This document shows, piece after piece, positions 11,129 to 21,033 of a stretch of DNA of 64,000 nucleotides (within the stretch, counting starts at the first letter, position 1; each line of letters begins with the position of its first letter). Made by a program: the position numbers and the translations under genes. The DNA is from Diadema setosum (taxonomy: Eukaryota > Echinodermata > Echinoidea > Diadematoida > Diadematidae). The stretch is from positions 11,455,479 through 11,519,478 of the forward strand of contig NC_092689.1 in assembly GCF_964275005.1 (NCBI RefSeq). Direction: 5' to 3'. Below the pieces are notes generated by a model. That model made no database searches and was not told where the DNA came from. It saw only the letters and a program-made list of their open reading frames with translations.

Positions 11129-13755
11129 TCCATAGAGGTTGCGTGCGCAACATGGGTGTGTCCCCAGCGCTGGAAGGGAAAAGTGGGCTGGAACTTGTCG
11201 GCCAATCAGGAAAGTTGGGCAATTGACGCACATCCAGGCCCGCCTGGGGCTCCGCAAGGAAAGCCTGAGTCAGGGGCTTTGGGGTGAGCTTGTAATAACC
11301 CTTAATGAAAACGACTTCCTGGTGCAGGGGGAGACTTGCAGTAAGGGAGTGTGTTACTGTGGTCCAATCTTTGCTAGATCTATATTACGGCATACCGAAT
11401 TCGGCTGTGATATCATCAGCCGGAATGAAAGGGGTCAGGAAAAAAAAAAAAGAAAAAAAAAAAGAAAGAAAGAGGGGCTACAAGTTGCCTAATTCACTTC
11501 GTATGCTAAATGCGTCACACGTCCAAAGTTGCCAAGCAAGTCATACGATTTTAACCCAGGTCGTGCTCATAAATGCTTAAAATAATCGTTAATCGCAAAG
11601 GTCATGTTATTAGTTTATGATTACGAGATAGTTTCTCTCGTAATGTGCGTCATGAAATGCCTGAGAGTATATCGATTGTGGTGGGAGGACGACGCCGACA
11701 AAATTTAGAGACACGTGAACGTTACGTGGGTTTCAAGTGGTCAAAAGTTTTCCACAGAGTTCAGAATTTCTGGCAAAGTCCGTCCCTCCCTGAAAAGTTA
11801 CTGAACTGCTGAATGACCATGGGGATATACCATGCCTCTGTATGAAAACGACGAGTAATATTTGCAAAAAAAAAAAAATGCAAAATGACTCAACCAAAGA
11901 TATCTTTGTCCCTTTGTGGAAAGAAAATGTTAGAAAAAACCGAAAATGTCTGTCACAGAAAGTCATCACTGGGTCCTCCGAAAAAAAAAAAAAATCACAT
12001 CCCTTCGGATAAAAAGATTTTAACAGAGTTATTTTCAGCATGGGCTCAGGAAAAAGAGGATTTGACTGTTCCGCGTGAAAGATTTCAGACGTCAGTGGAT
12101 CACGCAGTCCCAGCAACTACGACAAACAGAAATATTTTGTCTCTCATAATTAGAATCCTCCGTTTGCTCCAAGCTGTTCAGAAAACCATAGAAGAGGCAA
12201 CATCAAGCGTTGAAATAACTTTTGCACATGAGGCGCTTTAACCATTATATTGTACTATAGAAAAACCATGCACTACTCTTTTGTCATGCAAATATCGTTA
12301 GAAATCAATTTCTGAGTAGTTTCTGCTTATAAATTGGCATGCTAGCACTTATAATAATAATTGTCTCAAAACTTTTTGTCTCCACTTCTTAATCTTTTAC
12401 AACATATATCACATTGTAGCTCAGTAATGAGATTCATGTATGTAATGTGCTATTGTACATTAATTTTGTCACTATCTCTTGCGCTACATAATTTTAGTTA
12501 CATAATGTCTCTCCATTGCTAACTATCATTTTGGGATGCTTACATAATGAACTGCAGAGAAAAAAATCAAATAAGATTTTCGATCGCACATTTAATATGC
12601 TTATACATTGCTTCTTACGATTAGAGTCTTTTATTTTGATATGCAAAGAGTTTACTTGTAGTCGAATAAACAGATGAAATATTACTGCAGTCCGAGTTTG
12701 TTATTTCTTAGTCAGTTACGATGAAGAAGCTTGCTTTAGTAGGTCATGGACGAGGACATGGATAGATATATCATGATTTTCAAGATAAATTGTCAGATGA
12801 CAAGATCTATTGATTCTGGCTTTTAATCTTATTTTGTAAAGATTGTCACAAACTTCTCGTTCTTCTGAAAATTGTAACTAGAGGACTACAACGCCTGGTT
12901 TCTTTCAATGAACAGCGCCAACTGCGGTAACAAATTCTGCTGCTTATGACTTTAAAGTAGGATTCAAGTTAATGTTCAATACGCGCGTGATCTCGTTACA
13001 TTCGCATCTTAATCTCTTCAGGCGCCTGAAAGCGATTACTAAAGACAAACAAAAAACAAACAAACAAAAAACAAACAAACAAACAAACAAAACAAACAAA
13101 CAAACAACGACAACTCTCAAATCTCTTAAAAACAACAACTACAGAATGCAAAAGCATGCGGCGGATCCTTAAAATGATCCTCGGAAGACTATGTTAAATA
13201 ACTATATCAAATGATATGATACTTCGTGACATTGAAAGAAGTAATAATGAAACGGTATGATCTCTTGTAAAAAAAAAAATGTCATGTTCGAGTGTGGACC
13301 AATCATAAAAGACAAAGTAAAAACCGACGGGTTCTGTAGGATCAATGCGCAGATTTGTACATAAATCACTTCCCTTATTAAATAATGATGAGGATCGGCT
13401 GTTTTACCAATGCTAAACACAAATTTACCGACATGACATATAAGTAAAAGGTTAAACTTAACCTACATTCTTGCTATTAAATATACACTGTGCTGTTATT
13501 TCCACTTTATTCACATATTTGCATGGCGTCATTTTAAAATAGATACAAAGCGTACACAGACTTAACAGTCTTTCATTTAGAAACCACGTGGAAAAGAATT
13601 ATGAAGTCGAGTAAGATGTATAATGAAATATAATGAAATATGCAATAAGCGCTGTTTCTTGCATAATCAAAGAGCACTAGACTTTCAGAAATCAGGATGA
13701 ATAACATTACCCTTAAAAAAAAAACTTTAAAAGAACGAGTGAAAACGTTCACTCT

Positions 13756-14000
13756 AGAAGGAGTATATTGATTTCAGAAAACATTGAATTTAGAGTAAAA
13801 TCGTTATGAATTTGGAATGAAAATAAGTTTTTTTTTTTTTTTTTTAAAATACTTATTTTGGAGTGACATCAGGGATCAAACAAACATCTTGGAGTGATCC
13901 TGCAGTGTTCACTCCAAAATTAGTGAAAATAAACATTTTCACTCAAAATTCACTCCACTTTCACTCTAAATTCACTCTTTTCTGTTATTCACTCCTTCAA
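13756..14000. mobile_element. Diverged palindromic element with GAGTGAA motifs
   Basis: The left side TCTAGAAGGAGTATATTGA and the reverse complement of the right side, TTGAAGGAGTGAATAACAG, align. Internal GAATTTAGAGTGAAA-like words continue the match on both arms. A poly(T) run at about 13831 marks the centre. It fits an old non-autonomous foldback; the boundaries are approximate. Confidence 0.5.
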
Positions 14001-15017
14001 GGCTATTGAACATTTTTTAAGAGTAAGTCAGTAACAAGTGGAAGTAATGGGTACTTTTGATTTACGACGACTATTCGGAAATTTAAAAAGTTTATAACTT
14101 TTCAACGGATCATTTGATTGTCCTCAAATATTGACGCTGTGTGCTGTAAATATTGCTGCATTCAGATCAAGCCATCACATTTATGTGTTCCGTACTGTAT
14201 ATTTGCGTTTCTTTCATCTTCAAGTTGTAAGCTTTCGCATGTACAGTGTAGCCTATCGTTGTACTGCCTTTGTAGGAAATATCTGCATGTAGGTACATGC
14301 AAGGTTGTTGTGTGTGAGCATTTTCTTTTCAGTTGAATTAGGACAGCTGAAAGCAATAAACCATCATTTCTTCTTCTTCTTCTTTTTCGCGTCCCCTAAA
14401 TATTTTCAAAACACAATTTGATACAATTGTCATGTCTAAGACATTATTCAAGAAGCACGTCGAAAGTTACTGTTTAAGAGCAGAGAAAGAAAAAAGAAAG
14501 AAGAACAGAAAAAAAAAACGAGAGAGAAACGAAGAATGGAAACAAGACTGTAAGACGATAAGACGACAAAAAAAAAAAACAAGATGAAAACGGGGAAGAA
14601 GATGAGAAGATGGAGACGAGGATACCTAAAAAGAATTAAAAAAAAAAGGAGTGAAGGAAGAAATATTGAAAAGATGCTTGGGAACACATATGAAGAGAGA
14701 AAACTTGGCAGGGGACAAGCAAAATGACAGTGTATAGACGTACGAAATGATTTAATTAGGTGGAATGCTTGGTTTCTGGCAATCTACCACAGTGCTAACG
14801 AGTGAAAAGGGCTGCCTTTCCATTAGTGCCAAGAGTGAACATCCAAAAATAAATCGTTTGAGTGAAAAAAAAATGAAAAAACAGTTTCAAACTATCGACC
14901 AAACCGGAACAGGATGATTAACAGTGGATTTATTTGGCATGCATCCGGCTATAATTTAACTATGACACTCTCCACTCAATTATACCCGAGCATTTGTCGC
15001 CCGATTTCCTGTTGTAG

Positions 15018-15022
15018 GACCA
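15018..15022. repeat. Left target-site duplication GACCA of the foldback element
   Basis: GACCA immediately precedes the terminal TGTGGAGCC. The same five bases follow the right terminus at 21029-21033. Confidence 0.7.
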
Positions 15023-15029
15023 TGTGGAG

Positions 15030-15250
15030 CCGGGAAATGTGCAAACGCCGGGAAATGTGCAAACGCCTGGAAATGTGCAAACGTCTCGCCGGGAAATGTG
15101 CAAACGCCGGGAAATGTGCAAACGTCGTGCCGGGAAATGTGCAAATCTCTAAATTTCATCAACGGGAAATGTGCAAACGTGACGCCGGGAAATGTGCAAA
15201 TGTTCAATTTTGCCGGGAAATGTGCAAAACGTCGCCGGGAAATGTGCAAA
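15030..15250 (+). repeat. Left terminal minisatellite array of the foldback element
   Basis: About ten copies of core CCGGGAAATGTGCAAA occur with spacers that alternate between 18-, 22/23- and longer periods. Extended units carry TCTCG, TCGTG or GACG between cores. Two units have long AT-rich spacers, and these are mirrored at matching places in the right array. The core is nearly invariant while the spacers differ. Confidence 0.95.
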
Positions 15251-15359
15251 CCATTCATTTCACCTATATTATGTAGAGATGGAAGAGAAACTCTCAATCA
15301 AAGCTGCGCACGAACCATTACCATCTTTACCACCTGTCTTAGCGACCATCTGTCTTGTT

Positions 15360-17135
15360 TTTTTTTTATATTACATTTTCAGCATTTTCTTGCAAACCCT
15401 ACAACGAATTTTCACCAGATTTGGCAGATAACATCTTAATGGTGATATGATCGTAATTTGTCAAAATAAGCCCCCCCCCCCACACCAGTCCTAAGGAGGG
15501 GGGGGGGGGGACTTGAAGCCTCAGAGTTCCTTAACGCTTGATTTTTTCTCTTCATCTGTCGAACCGAAAAAGAAAGAGCTAATTAAGTTAGTGCTATGAA
15601 GACATTAATGACTAAAATTTCATGTTTGATTATGGCGGACCCAGGGGTGCCCTGATCGGGAGTGAGGGGAAGGGGGGGGGGGGGGGGTTAAAGCTTCACT
15701 TTTAACATCCCAAAAATCTGGATTTAAAAAAAAATCTTTTTTCTGTCAAACCGAAAAAAGATAGAGCTAAGTAACACTGTTAGTGCTATGAAGACATTAA
15801 TGTGATTAATGAATGAAATTTCATGTTTGATTATGGCCGATCAAGGGGTGCCCAGATCGGGGGGGGGGGGGGGGGGGGGGGTGATGGGTGGAGGGGGCTA
15901 TTCCACATTAGCATCTTCTTGAAATATCTATGAGGGATTTTCACCAAACTTGACAGATAGCAAGATTATGGTAATAGTTATGATCTTATTTTGTTCAAAT
16001 GAGCCCCCCCCCCCACTTCCCCCACCGCCGAAGGGGGGGGGGGGGTGGGGCTGCGGGGCCCGGGTTGAAGTTTCAGTGTCCCCAAAACTCTGGATTTTTT
16101 TAAATCTTCTTCTGTCAAACCGATAAAGATAGAGTTTAGTTAGTGCTATGAAGATACAGCGTTAATGAATGAAATTTCATGTTTGGTTATGGCGCGGATC
16201 AAGGGGTCTCCAGATCGAGGGGGTGAGGGCAAGGAGAGGAATTTTCCACATTTTCAGCATCTTCTTGAAAAATCTACGACGGATTTTCACCAAAATAAGC
16301 CAGTTCGGAGTTCCACTTTGAGCATGAGCAGAAACAAGGTCATTCGGACCAACAGGCATGTTGGTTTTTAAATTCACTGGGATAAGCATCTGTCATGTAA
16401 TGATTATTCATGTAATCCTTATAAATGCCGCTTGCCAGCACATCCACCTGACAGCAAAAGTGGTATTTGGCAATATCAATAGAAAGAGATTGTCAATACA
16501 TCCAATGCAAAATAATGAAATGGATGCTGTCTCAAGTGTGAATTGACAGATCATTCTGCTCATCTGGTCTACGCAAGTTTATTCTTTGTTTGAACGGGAT
16601 TGATGGATCCCATAAATTGTTACGTAAAGCTTATCCATTATGTCGCACTGAAAACGAGTGAAGTGCCCCTAACCAACTGAGAAAAAAGAAAGGTCATTCG
16701 TACCAATGTGCCCATGAGCTAACTCCGAACTGGCTTATTGGCAGATTGCCTCTTTACGGTGATATGCACTTAATTTGTTAAAATGAGCCCCCCCCCCCCC
16801 CCCCATACACACACACACACACACCGCTTAAGGGGGGGGGGGGGGTTGAAGCCTCGGAGTCCCTAAACTCAATTTTTAATCTTCTTCTGTCACACCGGAA
16901 AAGAGAGCTTAGTTAGTGCTATGAAGACATTAATGCCTGGAATGTTATTTCACGTTTGATTGTAGCAGATCGAGGGGTGTCCGTATGGGGGGGGGGGGTG
17001 AGGGGGAGGAGGGGGGATTTTCACATATTCTGCATCCTCATGAGAAATCTTTGACGAATTTTCACCGAACGTGGGAGGCAGCATCTCTAGTGTGATAGAA
17101 TCCCACTTTGTTCGAAGGGGCAACAAGTCCAAGTT
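15360..17135 (+). repeat. Left inner satellite units (plus orientation) with C/G hairpins
   Basis: The recurring order is TTTTCACCAAA, TGGCAGATAGCATC, AATGAGCCCC with poly(C), spacer, poly(G), TTGAAGCCTCAGAGTCC, CTTCTGTCAAACCG, GTGCTATGAAGACATTAATG, ATTTCATGTTTGATTATGG, ATCAAGGGGTGCCC. The landmark GTGCTATGAAG occurs near 15592, 15783, 16142 and 16919. With the nested insert removed, the normal spacing is about 335-360 bases, and one unit is shortened to about 190. The homopolymer lengths are probably unreliable in assembly. Confidence 0.85.
16298..16735. mobile_element. Nested 438 bp MITE with TA duplication
   Basis: The terminal inverted repeat AGCCAGTTCGGAGTT lies at both ends (left from 16298, right ending 16735), with a TA at 16296-16297 and 16736-16737. 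The internal subterminal words GGTCATTCGGACCAA and TTGGTACGAATGACC are also inverted. Removing the element restores the unit sequence CACCAAA-TTGGCAGAT seen in neighbouring satellite copies. A TA duplication with short TIRs fits a Tc1/mariner-type non-autonomous element. There is no coding capacity. Confidence 0.85.
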
Positions 17136-17149
17136 GTTCCCCTTCCCTA

Positions 17150-17815
17150 AAGCTAGGGATAAGACCAGGGTAGCCCCCACGTCATTTAGTAAGCAGACGT
17201 GAAATTTCATCAAAGTATAGATCTACCTTCTAAAAATGTGATAAGAATGTGTTCTATTACTCTTGGTTGTATAGAAAATTTCTTTAAAAAGTATGTATTC
17301 CGGTTTTTTTTCATATGTATAGGGTTTTCAATAAAATTCTGTATTCCACCCGAACGACCCCACCCCCTCGTGTTGGTCCCTTTCAAGTTCAAGGGGCGGA
17401 GATGGGGTGGGGGGGGGGTCCATCTCCACCCACCTTAGGGGTTGGGGCAGTGCTCATCTAGACAAATTGAGGTAATTTTACCAGATAAATACGCTACGCT
17501 ACGTTTCAAGCTTGGCAAATATCTATAAGGGTTTCAAGAAGAAGCTGAATATGTGACAAATCCGCCTCCGCCGCACTTAACATTAATTCATGAATTAACT
17601 TACCATAACAGGCACCAGCACTCTATTAGCTCCATCATTTTTGTATAGGCTTTTTTTTTTTTTTAAAGCTGATATATGATTTTACTATCCGAGGGATGCG
17701 TCTTGAGTTTTCAGGAAAAAGATAAAAAATGTGAAAACTAAGACTCCTTCCTACCCACTCCCCTTTTTGGGCATCCCTTCATCTGTCATAGTAAACTTGA
17801 ACCTACATCATGCAT
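17150..17815. other. Unpaired centre of the foldback element
   Basis: This is the region between the two oppositely oriented satellite blocks. It contains short remnants of satellite words (GAAATTTCATC near 17207; a G-run and C-rich pair near 17395-17430), but I see no gene, no long ORF and no mirrored partner. Confidence 0.5.
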
Positions 17816-17969
17816 TAACTGTATTTACAGTACTATCACCATAAAGACGCTATCTGCCAAGTTTGGTGAAAATTCGTCATAGATTTTTCAAGAAGATGGA
17901 GAAATCTGAAAGATGGAGAAACCTGGAGAAAATTGAAAATCCCCCTCCTCCCCCTGGTTACAGCTCGTT

Positions 17970-18946
17970 ATTCCGAAGGTTCTTATTCCGAAGACTGGTT
18001 AATCCGTAATGAGCCTTCGGAATAACGAACCTTCGGAATAACGCCACAAATTTTCAGATTAACGAACCCTTTTTCATTTTCGGATTAACCCTAACTTACC
18101 TGGGCTATTTAGAGAGCTTGAATTCTTGGGGGGGGGGGGGCATTATGCCCCCCTTCAGATCTCGGCCGTTGATCGCGCGATCGCCGCAAAATTTTGCATG
18201 AACATAAAGCCGGATGTAATCTACAAGATTGTTTAGTTAAATTTTCAAAAAAAATTGCATTTTCTATTTTAGATAAATTGATTATGCAAATACAAAAAAA
18301 AAAACACATTTTCGTCTGAAATTGGCTAACAAAAGCTTATGGAATGCTGATTTTGGTGTAAATATTCCTAGTGACATTTCAAACATTTGTGCGTTACAAA
18401 AAATCAGTATCAAAATTAATTTCTTATGTTTTTTATTGTTTTATCAATTTTTTATATATTTCCTTGTTTTTTCGAACTTTTGTTTTTGCAGTTTTTTCAG
18501 TAGAATTTGTCATACAAATTTTTTGAAGCATAGTTATATTAAAATAAATTGATTTCAGCCATTAGAATTAAAAATATGAATTTTATATGAATTAATTGAA
18601 AAAAACAATTTGTATTGACTTTGTACACAAATCACGTTTTTGAGCAATTTTGGGGTTGACGAACATTTTATGAAGGAGCGTGGCTTCGGAAAGGTATGCC
18701 CGGGCGCGACAAATTTGGTCTCAAAAGTTGTGCGAGACTTGAAATTAAGAAGTCAGCTAACGGCGCGGTCAAAAAAATTTACGCGCCGGAATGGTCGCGG
18801 AATTCGTCGGGGGGGGGGGGGCATTATTCCCCCCCCCCCCCCCCCCCCAGGTAAGTTAGGGTTAACGAACCTCTATAGGTATAGGGACTTTGCGTGTTTC
18901 GAATTAACGACCCTTCGGAATAACGAACCTTCGGAATAACGAAGAG
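17970..18946. repeat. GAACCTTCGGAATAAC repeat cluster interrupted by a TTAA element
   Basis: GTTATTCCGAAGG and its complement alternate at about 17970-18087 and 18860-18946. The cluster is itself palindromic and split by the element at 18089-18861. The same family forms a larger palindrome at 35315-35690. Confidence 0.75.
18089..18861. mobile_element. Nested 773 bp TTAA element (piggyBac-type MITE)
   Basis: The termini CCCTAACTTACCTGGG and CCCAGGTAAGTTAGGG are perfect inverted repeats, flanked by TTAA on both sides (18085-18088 and 18862-18865). TTAA targets with CCC termini are characteristic of the piggyBac superfamily. Next to the termini are long G and C runs with CATTAT, which pair with each other. 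There is no transposase ORF, so it is non-autonomous. Confidence 0.85.
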
Positions 18947-20024
18947 CACCCCTCCCCCTCACCCTCACCTACCCCCGATCAGAGCACCCCGAGACCCGCC
19001 ATAATCAAACATGAGATTTCGGTCATTAATGTCTTTACAGCACTAACTTTTTCGGTTCGACAGAAGTAAAAAAAAACAACAAACAAACAAACAAAAAAAA
19101 ACAAAAAACAAGAGAATATAGACTCTGAGGGTTCAACCCCCCCCCCCTCCTCGTCGGCGGGGAGGGGGGGGGGGGATTCAATTTAACAAATTAAGATCGA
19201 ATCACCATAAATATACTATCTGCCAAATTTGATGAAAATCCGTCATAGATTTTACAAGACTATGCAGAAAATGTGGAAAATCCCTTTCCTCCCCCTCACA
19301 CCCCTTATCAGGGCACTCCTGGACCCGTCATAATCAAACCTGATATTTTAGTAACGATATTGTCTTCATATAACGTAGTTCCATATTCTTCGGTTCAACA
19401 GAAGAAGATTAAAATTCCAGAGTTTAGGGACCTGAAACTTCAACTCCTCCTCCCCCCCCCCTCTTTTGGCGGTGGGAGGGGTGGGGCTCATTTTACCATA
19501 TACATGCGTAAGATCATATCACCGTAAAGATGGTATCTGCCAAGTTTGGTGAAAATCCTTCTTGAGATTTATCAAGAAGATGCAGTAAATGTGGACAATC
19601 CCCCTCCTCTCCATCACTCCCCCCCCCCCCACCCCCAATCAGGGCACTCCTGGATCCGCCATAATCAAACATGAAATTTCAGTCATTAATGTCCTCAAGG
19701 CACTTACTTAGCTCTATTTTTTTTTTTGTTCGACAGAAAAAGATTTTTAAAAAATCCAGAGTTTAGGGACTCTGAGGCTTCAACTCTCCTCCCCCCTTTT
19801 CGGCCGGGGGTGGGGGGGGGGGGGATTGGGGGCTACTCAATTCATAAAGATCATATCACCGTAATGAGGCTATCTGACAAGTTTAATAGTGAAAATCTGT
19901 CCTAGACTTTTCAAGAAGATACTGACAACGTAGAACATCCCTCTCCTCCCCTCATCCCCCCCCCCCCCCGCGATCCGGACGCCCCTGGATCCGTCATAGT
20001 CAAACATGCAATTTCAGTCATTAA

Positions 20025-20373
20025 AGGCATAATTTACCATTTGCAGATGAAAGCATTAGTGCTTTAAAATAGTTCTAAAATGTGAGTTAGGGATAGAAAC
20101 AACCACTGTCAAAATTTGAATCCGTAAAATCGATGTTAAGTGTTGTTAAATACACAAAATGTGAACAATAGTTATAATAAAAATGTTTCCAGACTAAACC
20201 GTATACAGTTACGGTTTACTGAGAAAAACCCTGATATCTCCTTATATTTTAGGTTTTATTGCAAATATTTCATATGGTAGGATGTTTTATGATACAACAG
20301 ACCTACACATATGCATAAAATGTGATATCTTGAACATTTTTGAAATCACTGCTCCCAAAGGTAAACTGGACCT
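20025..20373 (-). mobile_element. Nested 349 bp TTAA element (copy 1 of a three-copy family)
   Basis: TTAA at 20021-20024 and 20374-20377 flanks termini AGGCATAATTTACC and GGTAAACTGGACCT. The insertion splits the satellite landmark CATTAATGTCTTCATAGCAC exactly at TTAA, so removing it with one TTAA restores the consensus. The same sequence recurs in the opposite orientation at 32928-33269 and 51633-51965. No coding capacity. Confidence 0.9.
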
Positions 20374-20785
20374 TTAATGTCTTCATAGCACTAGTTTAGG
20401 GACTCTGATGCTTCAATTTGAAGACTCCTCCCCACTTATGGCCCCGTGCCCTGCATCCCTGGATCTGCCATTAAACGTGAACTCCTGTCATCAATATCTT
20501 TAAAGAACCAACCTAGCTCATTCTTATTTGGTTATATAATACAAGAAGAATTTTGATAATACCGTAGTTCTGGGACTTTGAGCCCCCCTCCCCTTTTTCG
20601 GGGGGGGGGGGGTGGCTACTATATAAACAAATTGAGATCCCATTGCCATAATCGTGCTACCTGCCAATTTTGTTTAAAATCTGTCAAGGATTTCATTAAG
20701 AAAATCTAAATGGCGGAAGTTCATGGGCAGTTCTGATGTGGAGTTTATCTACTATCTTTATACACAATATCGCTAAAGTAAATGA

Positions 20786-21028
20786 TTTGCACATTTCCCC
20801 GCGACGTTTTGCACATTTCCCGGCAAAATTGAACTTTTGCACATTTCCCGGCGTCACGTTTGCACATTTCCCGTTGATTAAATTTGCACATTTCCCGGCG
20901 AGACGTTTGCACATTTCCCGGCGTTTGCACATTTCCTGGCAAGACGTTTGCACATTTCCCGGCGTTTGCACATTTCCCGGCGAGACGTTTGCACAATTCC
21001 TGGCGTTTGCACATTTCCCGGCTCCACA
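20786..21028 (-). repeat. Right terminal minisatellite array of the foldback element
   Basis: About eleven copies of TTTGCACATTTCCCGGCG, the reverse complement of the left array unit. They show the same 18/23 alternation and the same odd units (spacers AAAATTGAACT, GTCACG and TTGATTAAA) in mirrored order. Units carry a few substitutions (ACAATTCCTGG). Confidence 0.95.
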
Positions 21029-21033
21029 GACCA
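21029..21033. repeat. Right target-site duplication GACCA
   Basis: A perfect copy of 15018-15022, directly after terminal GGCTCCACA. Confidence 0.7.

Larger units (their letters stand above)
11129..15022. other. Non-coding interval between gene B promoter and the foldback element
   Basis: No coding region is supported. A (CAAA)n tract lies at 13050-13109, a palindromic GAGTGAA-rich element at about 13756-14000 and purine-rich DNA at 14480-14690. The 127- and 118-codon frames near 11.7-12.2 kb overlap antiparallel, lack family features and look like chance ORFs. Confidence 0.65.
17820..20690 (-). repeat. Right inner satellite units (minus orientation)
   Basis: The same satellite as at 15360-17135, reverse complemented: CATTAATGTCTT...AGCAC landmarks near 19041, 19366, 19701, 20391 and 20501, with CCGCCATAATCAAACATGA and GGTGAAAATCCGTCATAGA words. 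The corrected period is about 330-340 bases, and the last unit is shortened. Two TTAA-type elements and one GTTATTCCGAAGG-type repeat interrupt the block. Confidence 0.85.
15023..21028. mobile_element. 6.0 kb foldback transposon (TU-like) with minisatellite termini
   Basis: Both ends read TGTGGAGCCGGGAAATGTGC inward (left from 15023, right as reverse complement from 21028), and GACCA flanks both. Each end carries an array of a CCGGGAAATGTGCAAACG unit: about 10 copies on the left and 11 on the right, in inverted orientation. Inside each array is a matching transitional sequence (left after 15250, right before 20786), then tandem satellite units in plus orientation on the left and minus orientation on the right. 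The centre, about 17150-17810, is unpaired. There is no transposase-like ORF; the Gly-Lys-Cys-Ala-Asn repeat frames are translations of the minisatellite. The organisation matches the TU family of sea urchin foldback elements (outer domain of short tandem repeats, inner domain, variable middle) as I recall it. Three smaller elements are nested inside. Confidence 0.85.

Noticed and set aside
11733-12241. Overlapping 127- and 118-codon frames on opposite strands
   Set aside because: No motif, unusual poly(Phe)/poly(Lys) from A-runs and no splice or promoter context.
15030-15250. Possible CRISPR-like array
   Set aside because: Units are 18-23 bases with almost no spacers, the locus is an animal genome and the array is mirrored as a transposon terminus.
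14914-15439. Open frames rich in Gly-Lys-Cys-Ala-Asn repeats on both strands
   Set aside because: They are six-frame translations of the CCGGGAAATGTGCAAACG minisatellite; the same happens at 20696-21129 in the right arm.
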